From positions 1 through 64,000 of the forward strand of contig NZ_RQEP01000005.1 of assembly GCF_004770055.1 (NCBI RefSeq): a stretch of DNA of 64,000 nt, written 5' to 3'. Numbering within the stretch: position 1 is the stretch's first letter; each line of letters begins with the position of its first letter. Shown piece after piece: positions 55,797 to 64,000 of the stretch. Below the pieces are notes generated by a model. It was not told the DNA's origin and ran no database searches. It saw nothing but the letters and a program-made list of their open reading frames with translations. The stretch is from Leptospira semungkisensis (GTDB taxonomy: Bacteria; Spirochaetota; Leptospiria; Leptospirales; Leptospiraceae). The position numbers were made by a program, and so were the translations under genes.

Positions 55797-56264
55797 TCAA
55801 TCATTCGGCGTTTCTTTTTGGAGCTTTTCAGACCTCTTATCCAATATAAATCCGATAGTACCCAATATCACAACTAAAATCAAATGTCTCAGAGCGACGA
55901 AATAATAGAAGTCGCCTCCCGCACCAAACGCATCCCTATAATCCATGCCACGGTCGGCTCTAGAGATTAACGATACTAACACATACTCTACGAGCAATAT
56001 TTCGATCCCCCAAATCGACGAGATTATTAAAGAAATCTTAAATACAGGGCGAGAAATCTCTTCTAAGATCCATGGGAGTAAAGCTCCCGCCACAGCAGGG
56101 ACGAGGACAAGTAGGGGAGCAAGTATGATTATATTCACTCCTGTAGAGCAGCCACTTCCACGACTACAGTATAAGGCCAAAAGCAACACAACAAAGACAG
56201 TGACGATTGCAAGAAATCCGAGCACAAAACCAAGCAACATAGCAGGAACGAGTATTTTTTTCAT
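55797..56264 (-). CDS. Small four-segment membrane protein
   Basis: A 155-residue protein with four hydrophobic segments (about residues 7-33, 42-66, 73-97 and 122-143) and short polar loops, one containing CSRGSGCSTG with two cysteines. It is an inner-membrane protein of unknown function. It converges with the small gene at 55408 and is divergent from the DUF3147 gene. Confidence 0.55.
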   Translation of the reverse strand: MKKILVPAMLLGFVLGFLAIVTVFVVLLLALYCSRGSGCSTGVNIIILAPLLVLVPAVAGALLPWILEEISRPVFKISLIISSIWGIEILLVEYVLVSLISRADRGMDYRDAFGAGGDFYYFVALRHLILVVILGTIGFILDKRSEKLQKETPND

Positions 56265-56392
56265 ACCATCACTCTTGCCTTGCTACATTCATTGTATATT
56301 GGAAAATTAATCTTTCCGAAGATTGTATCAATTGTTGGTTTTCTATATAAACAAAATCTGATTCGTTTAAGGACAATCGTTAGGAGATCTCT

Positions 56393-56743
56393 ATGCAGCA
56401 TTTAATATTCAAATATCTGATTACTTCTTTCCTGGTGGTATTGATCTCCGAAATAGCAAGGAGAAATGACAAAGTGGGCGGCTTAATCGCCTCCTTGCCA
56501 ATAATAACTATATTAACTTTGCTATGGTTACACTTTGAGAATGCCGGGCAGGAGAAGATAAGCAATCATGCTTATTATACATTCTGGTTCGTTCTGCCGA
56601 CCTTGCCCATGTTTTTGATTTTTCCTAAATTATATCTATCATACGGTTTTTGGACCGCATTGTCTGTTAGCATTCTTTTTACGATTCTACTTTTTGTGGC
56701 ATATTCCCGCATCTTAGAACGCTTTGGAATTAGATTGTTTTGA
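56393..56743 (+). CDS. DUF3147-family membrane protein
   Basis: A 116-residue membrane protein with four hydrophobic segments. The pattern ISEIARRNDKVGGLIASLPIITIL near residues 18-42 is the DUF3147 signature. Proteins of this family are short inner-membrane proteins of unknown role. TAGGAG precedes the ATG. It is monocistronic and converges with the gene at 56806. Confidence 0.72.
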   Translation: MQHLIFKYLITSFLVVLISEIARRNDKVGGLIASLPIITILTLLWLHFENAGQEKISNHAYYTFWFVLPTLPMFLIFPKLYLSYGFWTALSVSILFTILLFVAYSRILERFGIRLF

Positions 56744-56805
56744 AAGCATTCTTCTCTGAGTAAGCAAAGAATCAGCCTCACATTCTCTATTGCAGAATTT
56801 TTATT

Positions 56806-57216
56806 TTAGGATTCTGAACTTTTAGATCTTTGAGAAAGGATATATGCCGTCGCAAAGAAAACAGTTCCGATTAAAGATGATAAAACACAAAGAAAAGTGA
56901 ACCAGCGTCCCTTCAAGGTTCCAGTATGTTCTTTTAAGAAGGCGATGAAAGAAAACACCCCCGCTGTTAAAAAAAGAATCCTGGAAATAAAATCCAAAGA
57001 TTTAGCAAACCGTGATGAATAAGAAATTAAGGATGTAAATGAGAGTAAATTCAGAAGGGAAACGAATAGAATATAAATATGATTTGCCCGCATTTCCATT
57101 CTAGCTGTCATCTCAGTTAGATGTTCTGGGCGAAAATAATACTGCATATAGAGTCCGGTAATCGGAAATGCGATTAAAAGAATGAGACCTATAGAAAAAT
57201 TCAATTTACGTAACAT
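56806..57216 (-). CDS. Small four-segment membrane protein
   Basis: A 136-residue protein with four membrane segments, beginning [23 protein letters not shown] and including [16 protein letters not shown]. Short charged loops lie between them. The ATG at 57216 has GTGAGGAAA upstream and is preferred to the GTG four codons earlier. No family is recognised. It ends up next to the transposase, which is divergent from it. Confidence 0.52.
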   Translation of the reverse strand: MLRKLNFSIGLILLIAFPITGLYMQYYFRPEHLTEMTARMEMRANHIYILFVSLLNLLSFTSLISYSSRFAKSLDFISRILFLTAGVFSFIAFLKEHTGTLKGRWFTFLCVLSSLIGTVFFATAYILSQRSKSSES

Positions 57217-58509
57217 GTATTTCCTCACTCATCTAGTAGCTCCAGTCCTCACAAATCAACTAATTTTCTTTCACTTCAAATCTCTTCAGCGCAATCCCAA
57301 CATTCGCCTAATAACGATTATACGAACAATAACCTCTCCTCTATTAGACTTACTAGCAAATCTCATTTAGGAATCAACAAGGACTTCTACTTAGCTATTA
57401 CTAAGAAATTCCTGGATAACTTCTACCCAAAAACCTGTACAACTCTCGCGTGTGAAAATCATATCTTAGATAAAGAGATTTCTACTAGACCAGATGTGAT
57501 TCGATGTTCTAAATGCCATGCTCAACAATCTAGACTATCATATACTCCCCTTCACCATTTTAAATTGGATCTCTGGATGTTCGGGTATGTATTACATGAA
57601 TCTCTTATCCAATTCCCTAAGGTATTAACTTCTACAGAAATCAGTAAAAGACTAAAGATCAGTTATAAAGCAGCTAGTTTGCTCAAAAGAAGATTCCAGT
57701 TATTCTGTTCTGATCAGTTACCGAAGTATAAAGACCTAACCTACAATGCATTAAATCATCAGTTTAAAGACTTCTTACTACCTCCCAATGAGAACAAAGA
57801 CATTTCTAAGAAAATGGCTAATAAACCCTATGTATGCGTAGATACAGCCGTTTTATACTCTGCTGGGGAAAGAGCTAATAAAGGTAGAAAGAGATACAGT
57901 AGTAAAGGACAAACCTCTTCTATTTACCTATCTCCTAAGCTTGGAGGTAAACAAGTCGGAACCCTAGTACAAACTATCGGTATAAAAAATGGTCCTGTAT
58001 TCTTTACTTCTGTGCCTAACCAAAAAGCAGAAACACTAGGACCTATTATTAGAGATCATATACCTACTTCATCTGCTTTATTTAGTGATCTAGGATATTC
58101 ATGGCTTTGGGGAGTCTATAGGAACCATCGAGCAGTTAACCACTCGGCAAGATCTTCTGATAACAGATTTAGATGGGCTAGGAATAGATATTCAAAAAAT
58201 GGAATACACTCACAGGTATCAGAGGGAAATAATAGGCTACTGAAAACAGCTTTTGCTTCTTATGGGTGGATAAAGCCAGAGTATAGTACTTTATATCTGA
58301 ATGAATTTAGTTTTATTAAGAATGCGAATGTATTTGGTTTAGATGTACTAGTTAATGATGGTTTGAGTAGGGAGCTTTTTGTATCTAATCGGAGGTGGCT
58401 ACGAGAGGAGCCGGTGAAGATTAGATCTAAAAGATCCTCACTCCGAAAGTATCTTCAACTTCTTGCTGAAGATGTAATTTTGCAGATAGACCATGTCATC
58501 CGGATTTGA
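57214..58509 (+). mobile_element. IS1595-family insertion sequence, ends not resolved
   Basis: The transposase frame is open from 57214 after a stop codon, and the encoded zinc ribbon shows that at least 57430-58430 is element DNA. I could not find convincing terminal inverted repeats or a target duplication by eye, so the limits given are those of the open frame. The right end probably lies near 58430-58450, where the sequence becomes the end of the DUF1577 gene. Confidence 0.45.
57496..58509 (+). CDS. IS1595-type DDE transposase
   Basis: A transposase of at least 337 residues. The catalytic part has [13 protein letters not shown] and [12 protein letters not shown] for the two aspartates, then [12 protein letters not shown] with the final glutamate, as in IS1595/ISXO2 elements. 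A C-x2-C pair (IRCSKCH) is the second half of a zinc ribbon; the first half (C-x4-C, bases 57436-57453) is encoded in the same frame upstream of the GTG used here. No ATG exists in that extension, so the true start is non-canonical or lost. The 3' end overlaps the DUF1577 gene by 72 bases on the other strand. Confidence 0.75.
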   Translation: MIRCSKCHAQQSRLSYTPLHHFKLDLWMFGYVLHESLIQFPKVLTSTEISKRLKISYKAASLLKRRFQLFCSDQLPKYKDLTYNALNHQFKDFLLPPNENKDISKKMANKPYVCVDTAVLYSAGERANKGRKRYSSKGQTSSIYLSPKLGGKQVGTLVQTIGIKNGPVFFTSVPNQKAETLGPIIRDHIPTSSALFSDLGYSWLWGVYRNHRAVNHSARSSDNRFRWARNRYSKNGIHSQVSEGNNRLLKTAFASYGWIKPEYSTLYLNEFSFIKNANVFGLDVLVNDGLSRELFVSNRRWLREEPVKIRSKRSSLRKYLQLLAEDVILQIDHVIRI

Positions 58510-59715
58510 ATCGAAGAAGTTTACCCCGAGATGAAACTTACCATTAGGCAACTCAAGAAAACGAACGACCTCGCCGCGGAGAACGAGCTCTCTTTCCTGG
58601 ATCGGGACAAACATCTTAATGATATTATGTTTTTTCAAATATTGAAAGGTCCGAGCATCTTCTATTTCATAGAGAAGACCGTTCATACTTATATCCAGGA
58701 TCCTCGTAACTGCCTCTTCATTTCTGAAATTATCTTGGCGGATATATACCTTGGTTAAGGCATAAGTTAGGATCTCGCCCAACTCTTCTATGTACAATGC
58801 TTGTTGTTGGACGATAGAAAATTTGTCCATTGCAGTGGTATAGACTCTAATATACCCGATCGGATCGTTGAATAAACGAATGGGAGTCACTACATAAGAG
58901 ATCATAAAGTCTCGGATCTCTGCCTTTTGCAATTCTCTGAAAAACTCATCTGCTTTGGCCTGACTTTGGGTCTTGACAAGATGTAGATATTCATCCCGAA
59001 AATTATCTAGAAATGGATCTTTCTCCTCTCCTATATAATTCATAATCAAGGAACAATCAGGAACGTAGACGGATCGATTGTATTTGCGAATGAATTTAGT
59101 AAGGAACCCTTCTTCTTTTCCAGGACCGAAGAATACGATTTCGAAGTCCTTAGATACTCCTAGAATATATTCAGTAGCCATCAAATTGATTAGCTTCAGA
59201 CTAGGATTGTCCTTCTTAATCTCCTTCATCAAGTGAAAGAAGCGCTGTTCCACACTCAAATTTTTTCCGAGCTCTCTTTCTCCTCCGCTCAAAGAACGAT
59301 ATAGAATTACGTAGTTCATGAATAAGTCGTCTACTGCGACGCGGATATTCTTTCGGAACGCAGCTGCCTGCAATTCGGAAGGGATCTTTATTCGAACATG
59401 ATCTTCCCAAAAATCCAAAAGAACTACTTCGAATTGGTATAGTATATTCAAAATTTCGAAACTGATTTTCGCACGCAGGATACCCTTAGGCTGTAAGTAA
59501 GGCACATAGAGTATTAGAGTATCTTCGCCGACTTCTTCTACAATTGAATTGAGCTTGTCTCCTTCGTAGTCGAAAGGGAATTCTCTTTGATCCGCCTTTA
59601 AGCTATAGAAGAGATGTTTAACTAGATTGATGTCGGAGCCGATGATGGTTTCCCCGAACATCGTTTCCAATATCGTTATCAGTTCTTGAAGTGTATCCGA
59701 TCGTCCTACTGCCAT
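58438..59715 (-). CDS. DUF1577 protein with C-terminal PilZ domain
   Basis: A 425-residue protein. The long N-terminal part (about residues 1-320) matches the leptospiral DUF1577 family ([16 protein letters not shown], then [23 protein letters not shown]). The C-terminal 110 residues form a PilZ domain: an arginine-rich segment, [11 protein letters not shown] at residues 341-351 with the D-x-S-x2-G motif, and [12 protein letters not shown] near the end. PilZ domains bind c-di-GMP, so this is likely an effector of that messenger. The last 24 codons overlap the transposase frame; whether the end was altered by insertion is unclear. Confidence 0.82.
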   Translation of the reverse strand: MAVGRSDTLQELITILETMFGETIIGSDINLVKHLFYSLKADQREFPFDYEGDKLNSIVEEVGEDTLILYVPYLQPKGILRAKISFEILNILYQFEVVLLDFWEDHVRIKIPSELQAAAFRKNIRVAVDDLFMNYVILYRSLSGGERELGKNLSVEQRFFHLMKEIKKDNPSLKLINLMATEYILGVSKDFEIVFFGPGKEEGFLTKFIRKYNRSVYVPDCSLIMNYIGEEKDPFLDNFRDEYLHLVKTQSQAKADEFFRELQKAEIRDFMISYVVTPIRLFNDPIGYIRVYTTAMDKFSIVQQQALYIEELGEILTYALTKVYIRQDNFRNEEAVTRILDISMNGLLYEIEDARTFQYLKKHNIIKMFVPIQERELVLRGEVVRFLELPNGKFHLGVNFFDSNPDDMVYLQNYIFSKKLKILSE

Positions 59716-59894
59716 GCGTTTGCAAAGGGAAAGTTCTCCCCTATCTATATTTTCGACTTCGAGCTATCCCGAATTCAGTTCCTAGTTAAGGAAAGAAGTC
59801 TCCGGATTTTTTTTCTCGGAATGAGACATAGACGTCGTATTTGGGGAAGGAAATTGTTCGGGGGAATTTTTGACCTTCTGCCGAAAAATAAACC

Positions 59895-60422
59895 ATGGCA
59901 GAGAATAAATCCGAACTCAATCCTGAACTCTTCGATATGATGCGCCAAGGAAAGCTTTCCGCAAACAAGATCTTAAATCTGATCTCGTTAAGGGAAGTCG
60001 TGGATAAATTCGCATCCAAGCCTTTCTTAGAAGAAGAGAAATTGGCCGAGATCAAACAACTCACAGGAGTTGAACCGGATATTCTTACTTGGGGAGATTA
60101 TTTCCAAACCGAGATTGCTTCCCGCTATTTTGATAAATCTGACTCCGATTTCACCAAGATCGTAGATACGATCCGTTTTGATCTGGTTTCAGCTCATCTC
60201 ATCTTTTCCGATAAACCGAATTACTTTACCGATTCAGTAAGAGGCCAGGCCTTAGTTTCTCGTTCCATCGACAGCAGCTTTTGGAGCTTAGAAGATGAGG
60301 AAAATGTCCACCTGGAAATCCTATTGGATTATTATGAACAGATGGGATTAGGAGAAAAACCACTTGCCGTTTCCGATAGAGTTTGGTACGAAAGTTTCGA
60401 GCTCAAGCAGGAAGCGGTTTAA
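59895..60422 (+). CDS. Hypothetical acidic protein
   Basis: A 175-residue soluble acidic protein, largely helical, with no recognised family. It begins [19 protein letters not shown] and has a mid-section [21 protein letters not shown]. Its stop codon shares a base with the following enoyl-CoA hydratase start (TAATG), so the two are translationally coupled and may act together. There is no clear ribosome site at its ATG. Confidence 0.6.
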   Translation: MAENKSELNPELFDMMRQGKLSANKILNLISLREVVDKFASKPFLEEEKLAEIKQLTGVEPDILTWGDYFQTEIASRYFDKSDSDFTKIVDTIRFDLVSAHLIFSDKPNYFTDSVRGQALVSRSIDSSFWSLEDEENVHLEILLDYYEQMGLGEKPLAVSDRVWYESFELKQEAV

Positions 60423-61210
60423 TGGCATTAGTCGATTCTGAAACAGTCGAACTCTCCTCCGAATCTAGAATAGAAATCCTTTATCTAAATAACCCGGAAA
60501 CTAAGAACTCCATGACCGTTCCGATGGGTCAGGAGTTTAAGGCACATATCGAGAGGCTGAAAAAGAATCCTCCTCGTGCAGTAGTCATAACCGGTAAGAA
60601 CCAAATTTTCTCTGCTGGCGGTAATTTCGAATTACTCAAGTCTTTTGCAGAGAAGTCCTTCGAAACGAATAAGAAGGAAATGTTCGAATTCTATAATCTT
60701 TTTCTTACTGTTAGGGACTTGAATGTTCCAGTGATCTGTGCCGCTAACGGTCATGCGATCGGAGCCGGCCTTTCTATTACTTTCGCATGTGATCTCAGAG
60801 TCTTTGCAAACGACGGCAAGTACCAGTTCAATTTTGTGAAACTGGGTATTCACCCTGGAATGGGTTCGAGTTACCTTACTAAAGAACTTTTCGGACAAAG
60901 CCTCGCGAACCGTCTTCTATTCTTGGCAGAATCCTTAAGCGGAGAAGAATGCCTTTCATTAGGAATTTGTTATGATTCCGTTCCGAAGGACGAAGTATTG
61001 CAAAGAGCGATCGAAATTGCGATCTCGATTTCTGAAAGTGCGCCGATGGCTCTCAGTGAACTAAAAAAGAATTCGTATGATAGAGAAAGCCTGAACGCTG
61101 CCCTTCGCAAAGAAGCAGAATCCCAAGCATTGAATTTTCTTTCTCAGGATTTTAAAGAAACAATCAAATCCATCCAAGAGAAGAGAAAGCCGGTCTTTAA
61201 AGGGTTCTGA
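60422..61210 (+). CDS. Enoyl-CoA hydratase/isomerase family protein (second)
   Basis: A 262-residue crotonase-fold protein. [14 protein letters not shown] opens the domain. The oxyanion-hole regions are [15 protein letters not shown] and [21 protein letters not shown], and [15 protein letters not shown] holds the segment where hydratases place a catalytic glutamate; here a histidine and glycine occupy it, so activity may be isomerase-like or altered. The ATG at 60422 overlaps the stop of the preceding gene. Fatty-acid or ring catabolism is the likely area. Confidence 0.85.
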   Translation: MALVDSETVELSSESRIEILYLNNPETKNSMTVPMGQEFKAHIERLKKNPPRAVVITGKNQIFSAGGNFELLKSFAEKSFETNKKEMFEFYNLFLTVRDLNVPVICAANGHAIGAGLSITFACDLRVFANDGKYQFNFVKLGIHPGMGSSYLTKELFGQSLANRLLFLAESLSGEECLSLGICYDSVPKDEVLQRAIEIAISISESAPMALSELKKNSYDRESLNAALRKEAESQALNFLSQDFKETIKSIQEKRKPVFKGF

Positions 61211-61212
61211 AC

Positions 61213-62481
61213 TTAAAGATTCTTTAATAAAGGTTTTAATTCGATCAGTATTTGTTCTTCCGGAACGGTTAGATCCAACTTCTCTACCTTCTTAGGGATC
61301 CGTCCGGAAGAAACGTCGTCGGAGAGAGCCTTGATCTTAGAAAGTATCTGCTCTTCTGTGCAATTCGAAATAGAAATGATATTTGGGATGTCCCTTCCCC
61401 AAGAAAATCTGAGACCGGGCGAGTCCACAAAAAAGGACTCCGTAATTCCGTCTCCTTCCTTATCTATCATAGTGTAAACGGTCGAATCTCCGGTGATTAC
61501 CGTAACTTTCTTTCCTTTTAAATAACGATCCACTTTGACCCGAGTGTTCGTCATATCCCTGTTCCAAAGATAATAGTAAAGTTTATCGATCTGAGAATCG
61601 ATCAGCTTGTCTACGGCTGCCCTATAGAGCTGGCCGTATTTTTTTCCGACTTCTTCTTCCCCTCTCATGAGCCCGTCTACTTCTCTAGGGGTGGTAGAAT
61701 GTAGATAAAAATCGGGAGCTCCATTAGAGACATTCGTATAAAAGTTTTGATCCTTTCTATCTCCGGGATAAGGATTCGAATCTGGAGATGAATTATTCAA
61801 AAAACCTAATAGGAACTTTTTTCGCTCCTGCGTTTTCGCTTTCAATTCCTCGAAACGAGTTCTTAGAGAAGTCGTCTTAGGGGAATCTTTTCCGTAGATT
61901 CTTTCCGTTCTAGAATACTCAGCAAAGCCTGCCTTCTCGGCTGCATATAGCTTTAAAAGCTCATCGTCGTATTTTACCAACAGATCGAATTCTTTATTTT
62001 TCTGCTCAGGCTCATTCGCTTGTGCAGGAGCAACTGGCGCAGGGTCTGGTTTATCGGTATGATTCGTACTTGCAGTTTTGCTAATGGAATACGATTTTTC
62101 CGATTCCGGAAGTTTTGCATATTCCTGATCTAATTCCTTCATTCGAGTGAATCTATAGATCTTATTTAAATATTCCTTTTCCTTCTCTTTGACTTGAGCC
62201 GGATCATCATAACCGTCCTTTAAGAGAGTAAGTTGTCCTCGATCAATGATAAGAAGTGTGGATTCGGATGTGTCCTTGTTCAGATTACGATCTGGAAGGG
62301 ACTTTCCTTCCTTATCTACCAATTGAATAGAATGAAAAGCGATCCTATCCGTACGAAAATCGGTTATATTCGCGATGTCCGGAGAAATCTGAAGATCCGG
62401 AGCGGCATAATCCGTCGAGATTGCAGTTATAAATAGCAAAACAATGCAAAGACGGAAAAGGAAAGAACGGGATCCGGACAT
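61213..62481 (-). CDS. Large exported protein of unknown function
   Basis: A 422-residue protein with a signal peptide (SFLFRLCIVLLFITAISTDYAAP). A long charged central region (residues about 75-250, including KEKEKEYLNKIYRF and AYAPVAPAQANEPEQK-like low complexity) separates two more ordered parts. The C-terminal part has KVTVITGDSTVYTMIDKEGDG and GLRFSWGRDIPNIISISNC. AAGAAGAG precedes the ATG at 62481, which gives the best signal peptide. It lies downstream of the GerMN-like and amidase genes on the same strand and may act on the envelope. Confidence 0.58.
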   Translation of the reverse strand: MSGSRSFLFRLCIVLLFITAISTDYAAPDLQISPDIANITDFRTDRIAFHSIQLVDKEGKSLPDRNLNKDTSESTLLIIDRGQLTLLKDGYDDPAQVKEKEKEYLNKIYRFTRMKELDQEYAKLPESEKSYSISKTASTNHTDKPDPAPVAPAQANEPEQKNKEFDLLVKYDDELLKLYAAEKAGFAEYSRTERIYGKDSPKTTSLRTRFEELKAKTQERKKFLLGFLNNSSPDSNPYPGDRKDQNFYTNVSNGAPDFYLHSTTPREVDGLMRGEEEVGKKYGQLYRAAVDKLIDSQIDKLYYYLWNRDMTNTRVKVDRYLKGKKVTVITGDSTVYTMIDKEGDGITESFFVDSPGLRFSWGRDIPNIISISNCTEEQILSKIKALSDDVSSGRIPKKVEKLDLTVPEEQILIELKPLLKNL

Positions 62482-62547
62482 AGCTCTTCTTACTATCGGT
62501 AAAAAGAAGGCGATAAACAAGGCCCCCTGAAGATTTTAGAAGGCTTC

Positions 62548-63303
62548 CTACTTAGAATGCGAAGTAGAAAGAGAATACGTAAGTCCGTTCAGATCCGAAA
62601 CTTCTCCACCTAATCTATATTCTATGCGCGTGATCTCTGGGAAATTCTCGAATAGAGTTTTCTCCACCGCTAAAAAAGCAGAGGACAAAAGTAGAAGTTT
62701 CTTTCTGCTGATTTCTGCAGTCTTCTGGTCTTCCGACAACTGGCTCGCGTAGGTATAGTCTATTCGGAATTTCATCTCACTCAGTAGATTTTCAAGAGTG
62801 GATTTACGAAGATCCAGGATCAAAAGATCTCCTCTTTTCCAAATAGAGATTACGGAGTCCTGCAGGTTCGGAAGTTTTTTCAAATTCCTAAATTGAGCGG
62901 ATGCATTCGGAACACTCGGATCGAAATAATTGGACTCTCCCGTTTCTCCGATCAAAGTAAGAGCATCGTGTCTGAAATCTTCTCCAGTTAATAGAACTCT
63001 TCTTTTAACTGGATAGACTTGTCCTTCTCCATCAGACTCGAATACCACTGCTTCTTTTCTAGGATCGAAATTAGGAAGATCGTACAGAGTGAAAGGCACT
63101 AAAAGTTTCAGAGGATTTTTTCCAGCGAGAATAAAGCCGGTCAGAAATAATAAGACGATGATCCAAGAGTACGTTAGGAACAATGCCTTCTTGGATTCAG
63201 GAGAATCGGAAGGTCGAGTCGCTAGGCTGAAGATCCAGGCATAAAACGCTTCCCAACGAGCTAGGATCGCAGCCCAAATTTTCTTAATCTTTTGCAAGTT
63301 CAT
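62548..63303 (-). CDS. Membrane-anchored GerMN-like protein
   Basis: A 251-residue protein with one membrane segment (about residues 41-60, YSWIIVLLFLTGFILAG). The extracytoplasmic part has RRVLLTGEDFRHDALTLIGE, then a long loop, and ends in LSSAFLAVEKTLFENFPEITRIEYRLGG with LNGLTYSL, a pattern like the GerM/GerMN domain found with spore and wall proteins. It overlaps by 20 bases the end of the N-acetylmuramoyl-L-alanine amidase gene, a common partnership in bacteria, so a role in peptidoglycan processing is inferred. Confidence 0.66.
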   Translation of the reverse strand: MNLQKIKKIWAAILARWEAFYAWIFSLATRPSDSPESKKALFLTYSWIIVLLFLTGFILAGKNPLKLLVPFTLYDLPNFDPRKEAVVFESDGEGQVYPVKRRVLLTGEDFRHDALTLIGETGESNYFDPSVPNASAQFRNLKKLPNLQDSVISIWKRGDLLILDLRKSTLENLLSEMKFRIDYTYASQLSEDQKTAEISRKKLLLLSSAFLAVEKTLFENFPEITRIEYRLGGEVSDLNGLTYSLSTSHSK

Positions 63304-64000
63304 ACGCTCTCACACCTTCTAAGATACTCTTTGCCAATTTCACCTGTTGGGTCTTGTCAGCCAAGAGATCCGATTCTTTTGGATGGGTAAGATACCCCAT
63401 TTCCACCAGAATGGCAGGCATCAAACTCCCCCTGAGTACGGAAAAGTCGGCCTTCTTCACTCCTCTCGACAATATCTTGGGACCAAGGTTTTTTTTCATC
63501 TCGGATTCAATGCTGCGAGCAAGCAAGCGGCTCCTTCTTTGGATAAGAGAAGACATCATTCCCGCCTGGATCTTTCTATATTGAGGCCCACCCTTTTTGC
63601 CGGAGATCTTATTTTCAAATAAGGAAATCTCCCTCGCTGCCTCTGTTGAAGGAGTTTGGGAAAGATAATAGACCTCGTAGCCGTTCACGTCGTCCGAGAT
63701 GGAAGCATTGCAATGTAAACTAATGAATAGAACAGAACCGCCCTTTTGGAGTTCCGAGTTTGCGATCTCCGATCTTCTTTCCAGCTCTATGAACGAATCT
63801 CCTCCTCTTGTCAGGACCACTCGAACCTCTGGATAGACCTTGTTCAGGAATTTCTTTACGAACTTGGCGACTTGCAAAGAAACCATCTTCTCTTGGATCC
63901 CTTTAGGAGAAGAAGTTCCCGGATCCTTTCCTCCGTGGCCTGCATCCACAATGATCGCAGAAAGCCTAAGCCTCTCCGCTTTGGGAAGAAGATCGAAGAT
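63284..64000 (-). CDS. N-acetylmuramoyl-L-alanine amidase, cut by the window edge
   Basis: A zinc amidase_3 enzyme that cleaves the lactyl-amide bond of peptidoglycan. The visible frame runs off the right edge (the last bases encode FDLLPKAERLRLSAIIVDAG), so only the C-terminal 238 residues are present. Zinc ligands are in IVDAGHGGKDPG (His), RRSEIANSEL (Glu) and ISLHCNAS (His); GVKKADFSVLRG and LVEMGYLTHP carry the other conserved residues, including the catalytic glutamate. A start at base 63949 is too late, as the frame continues upstream in a sensible sequence. The following gene is GerMN-like. Confidence 0.92.
   Translation of the reverse strand: MFDLLPKAERLRLSAIIVDAGHGGKDPGTSSPKGIQEKMVSLQVAKFVKKFLNKVYPEVRVVLTRGGDSFIELERRSEIANSELQKGGSVLFISLHCNASISDDVNGYEVYYLSQTPSTEAAREISLFENKISGKKGGPQYRKIQAGMMSSLIQRRSRLLARSIESEMKKNLGPKILSRGVKKADFSVLRGSLMPAILVEMGYLTHPKESDLLADKTQQVKLAKSILEGVRAYELAKD

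Noticed and set aside
58451..58473. ATCTTCA/TGAAGAT stem in the transposase-DUF1577 overlap
   Set aside because: Short and inside two coding frames; it can be explained by codon content of a Lys-rich end.
57217..58520. Terminal inverted repeats for the IS element
   Set aside because: Several candidate pairings were tried by eye, but none was long enough or placed symmetrically around the transposase.

Overview
The window reads as chromosomal DNA of a Leptospira-type spirochaete. The strongest evidence is two tandem genes whose products match the leptospiral porin OmpL1 from end to end. Supporting evidence is a DUF1577/PilZ protein, many exported proteins with loose spirochaetal lipoboxes, 7TM-SpoIIE phosphatases, and a bactofilin beside a LysM-M23 peptidase. 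Base composition looks mid-forties G+C by eye, which fits the 'intermediate' or higher-GC leptospires better than L. interrogans; that placement is inference.

Layout. 1-7 kb: a 3-methyladenine glycosylase-like gene, then a co-directional envelope cluster (Cys/His-rich exported protein, beta-propeller lipoprotein with a Met/His tail, Met/His-rich outer-membrane protein, c-type cytochrome lipoprotein, YceI protein, DUF5777-like barrel) that looks like a metal or redox system. 7-13 kb: AhpD-like protein, EamA transporter plus M14 carboxypeptidase, two DUF2147 paralogues and a lipoprotein. 13-21 kb: an exported formylglycine-generating-enzyme-like protein, then the most unusual locus of the window. 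This locus holds a class I isoprenoid synthase-like gene and a radical SAM/SPASM gene on one strand, two Nif11-leader-like peptides on the other, and two paralogous 7TM-SpoIIE phosphatases at its edges. 21-26 kb: a barrel protein, thiC with a TPP riboswitch, the ompL1 pair and pcm. 26-33 kb: tRNA-Phe, coaE with a SPOR protein, membrane proteins, a CPBP protease, a chemotaxis receptor and tRNA-Leu. 33-42.5 kb: two small lipoproteins, ispD-lysA, and a cell-wall block (zinc-dependent phospholipase-like protein, bifunctional PBP, bactofilin, LysM-M23 peptidase, serine hydrolase lipoprotein). 42.9-50.6 kb: a receiver-PAS-histidine kinase, an enoyl-CoA hydratase, a short gene at 45125-45304 whose product is only 59 residues, a TPR protein, and a MerR regulator with an EamA exporter behind a clear operator. 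50.7-58.5 kb is more accessory: flavin monooxygenase, SDR and a PhlG-like hydrolase with a regulator-like fragment, an SGNH hydrolase, small membrane proteins and an IS1595-type transposase. 58.4-64 kb: DUF1577/PilZ, a second enoyl-CoA hydratase, a large exported protein, a GerMN-like protein and an N-acetylmuramoyl-L-alanine amidase cut by the window edge.

The best candidate for an undescribed system is 13.9-21.2 kb: peptides resembling RiPP leaders, a peptide-modifying type radical SAM enzyme, a terpene-synthase-fold enzyme and membrane-sensor phosphatases. Together they suggest a modified peptide, possibly prenylated or terpene-linked, under partner-switching control. That reading is inferred from gene families and arrangement only.
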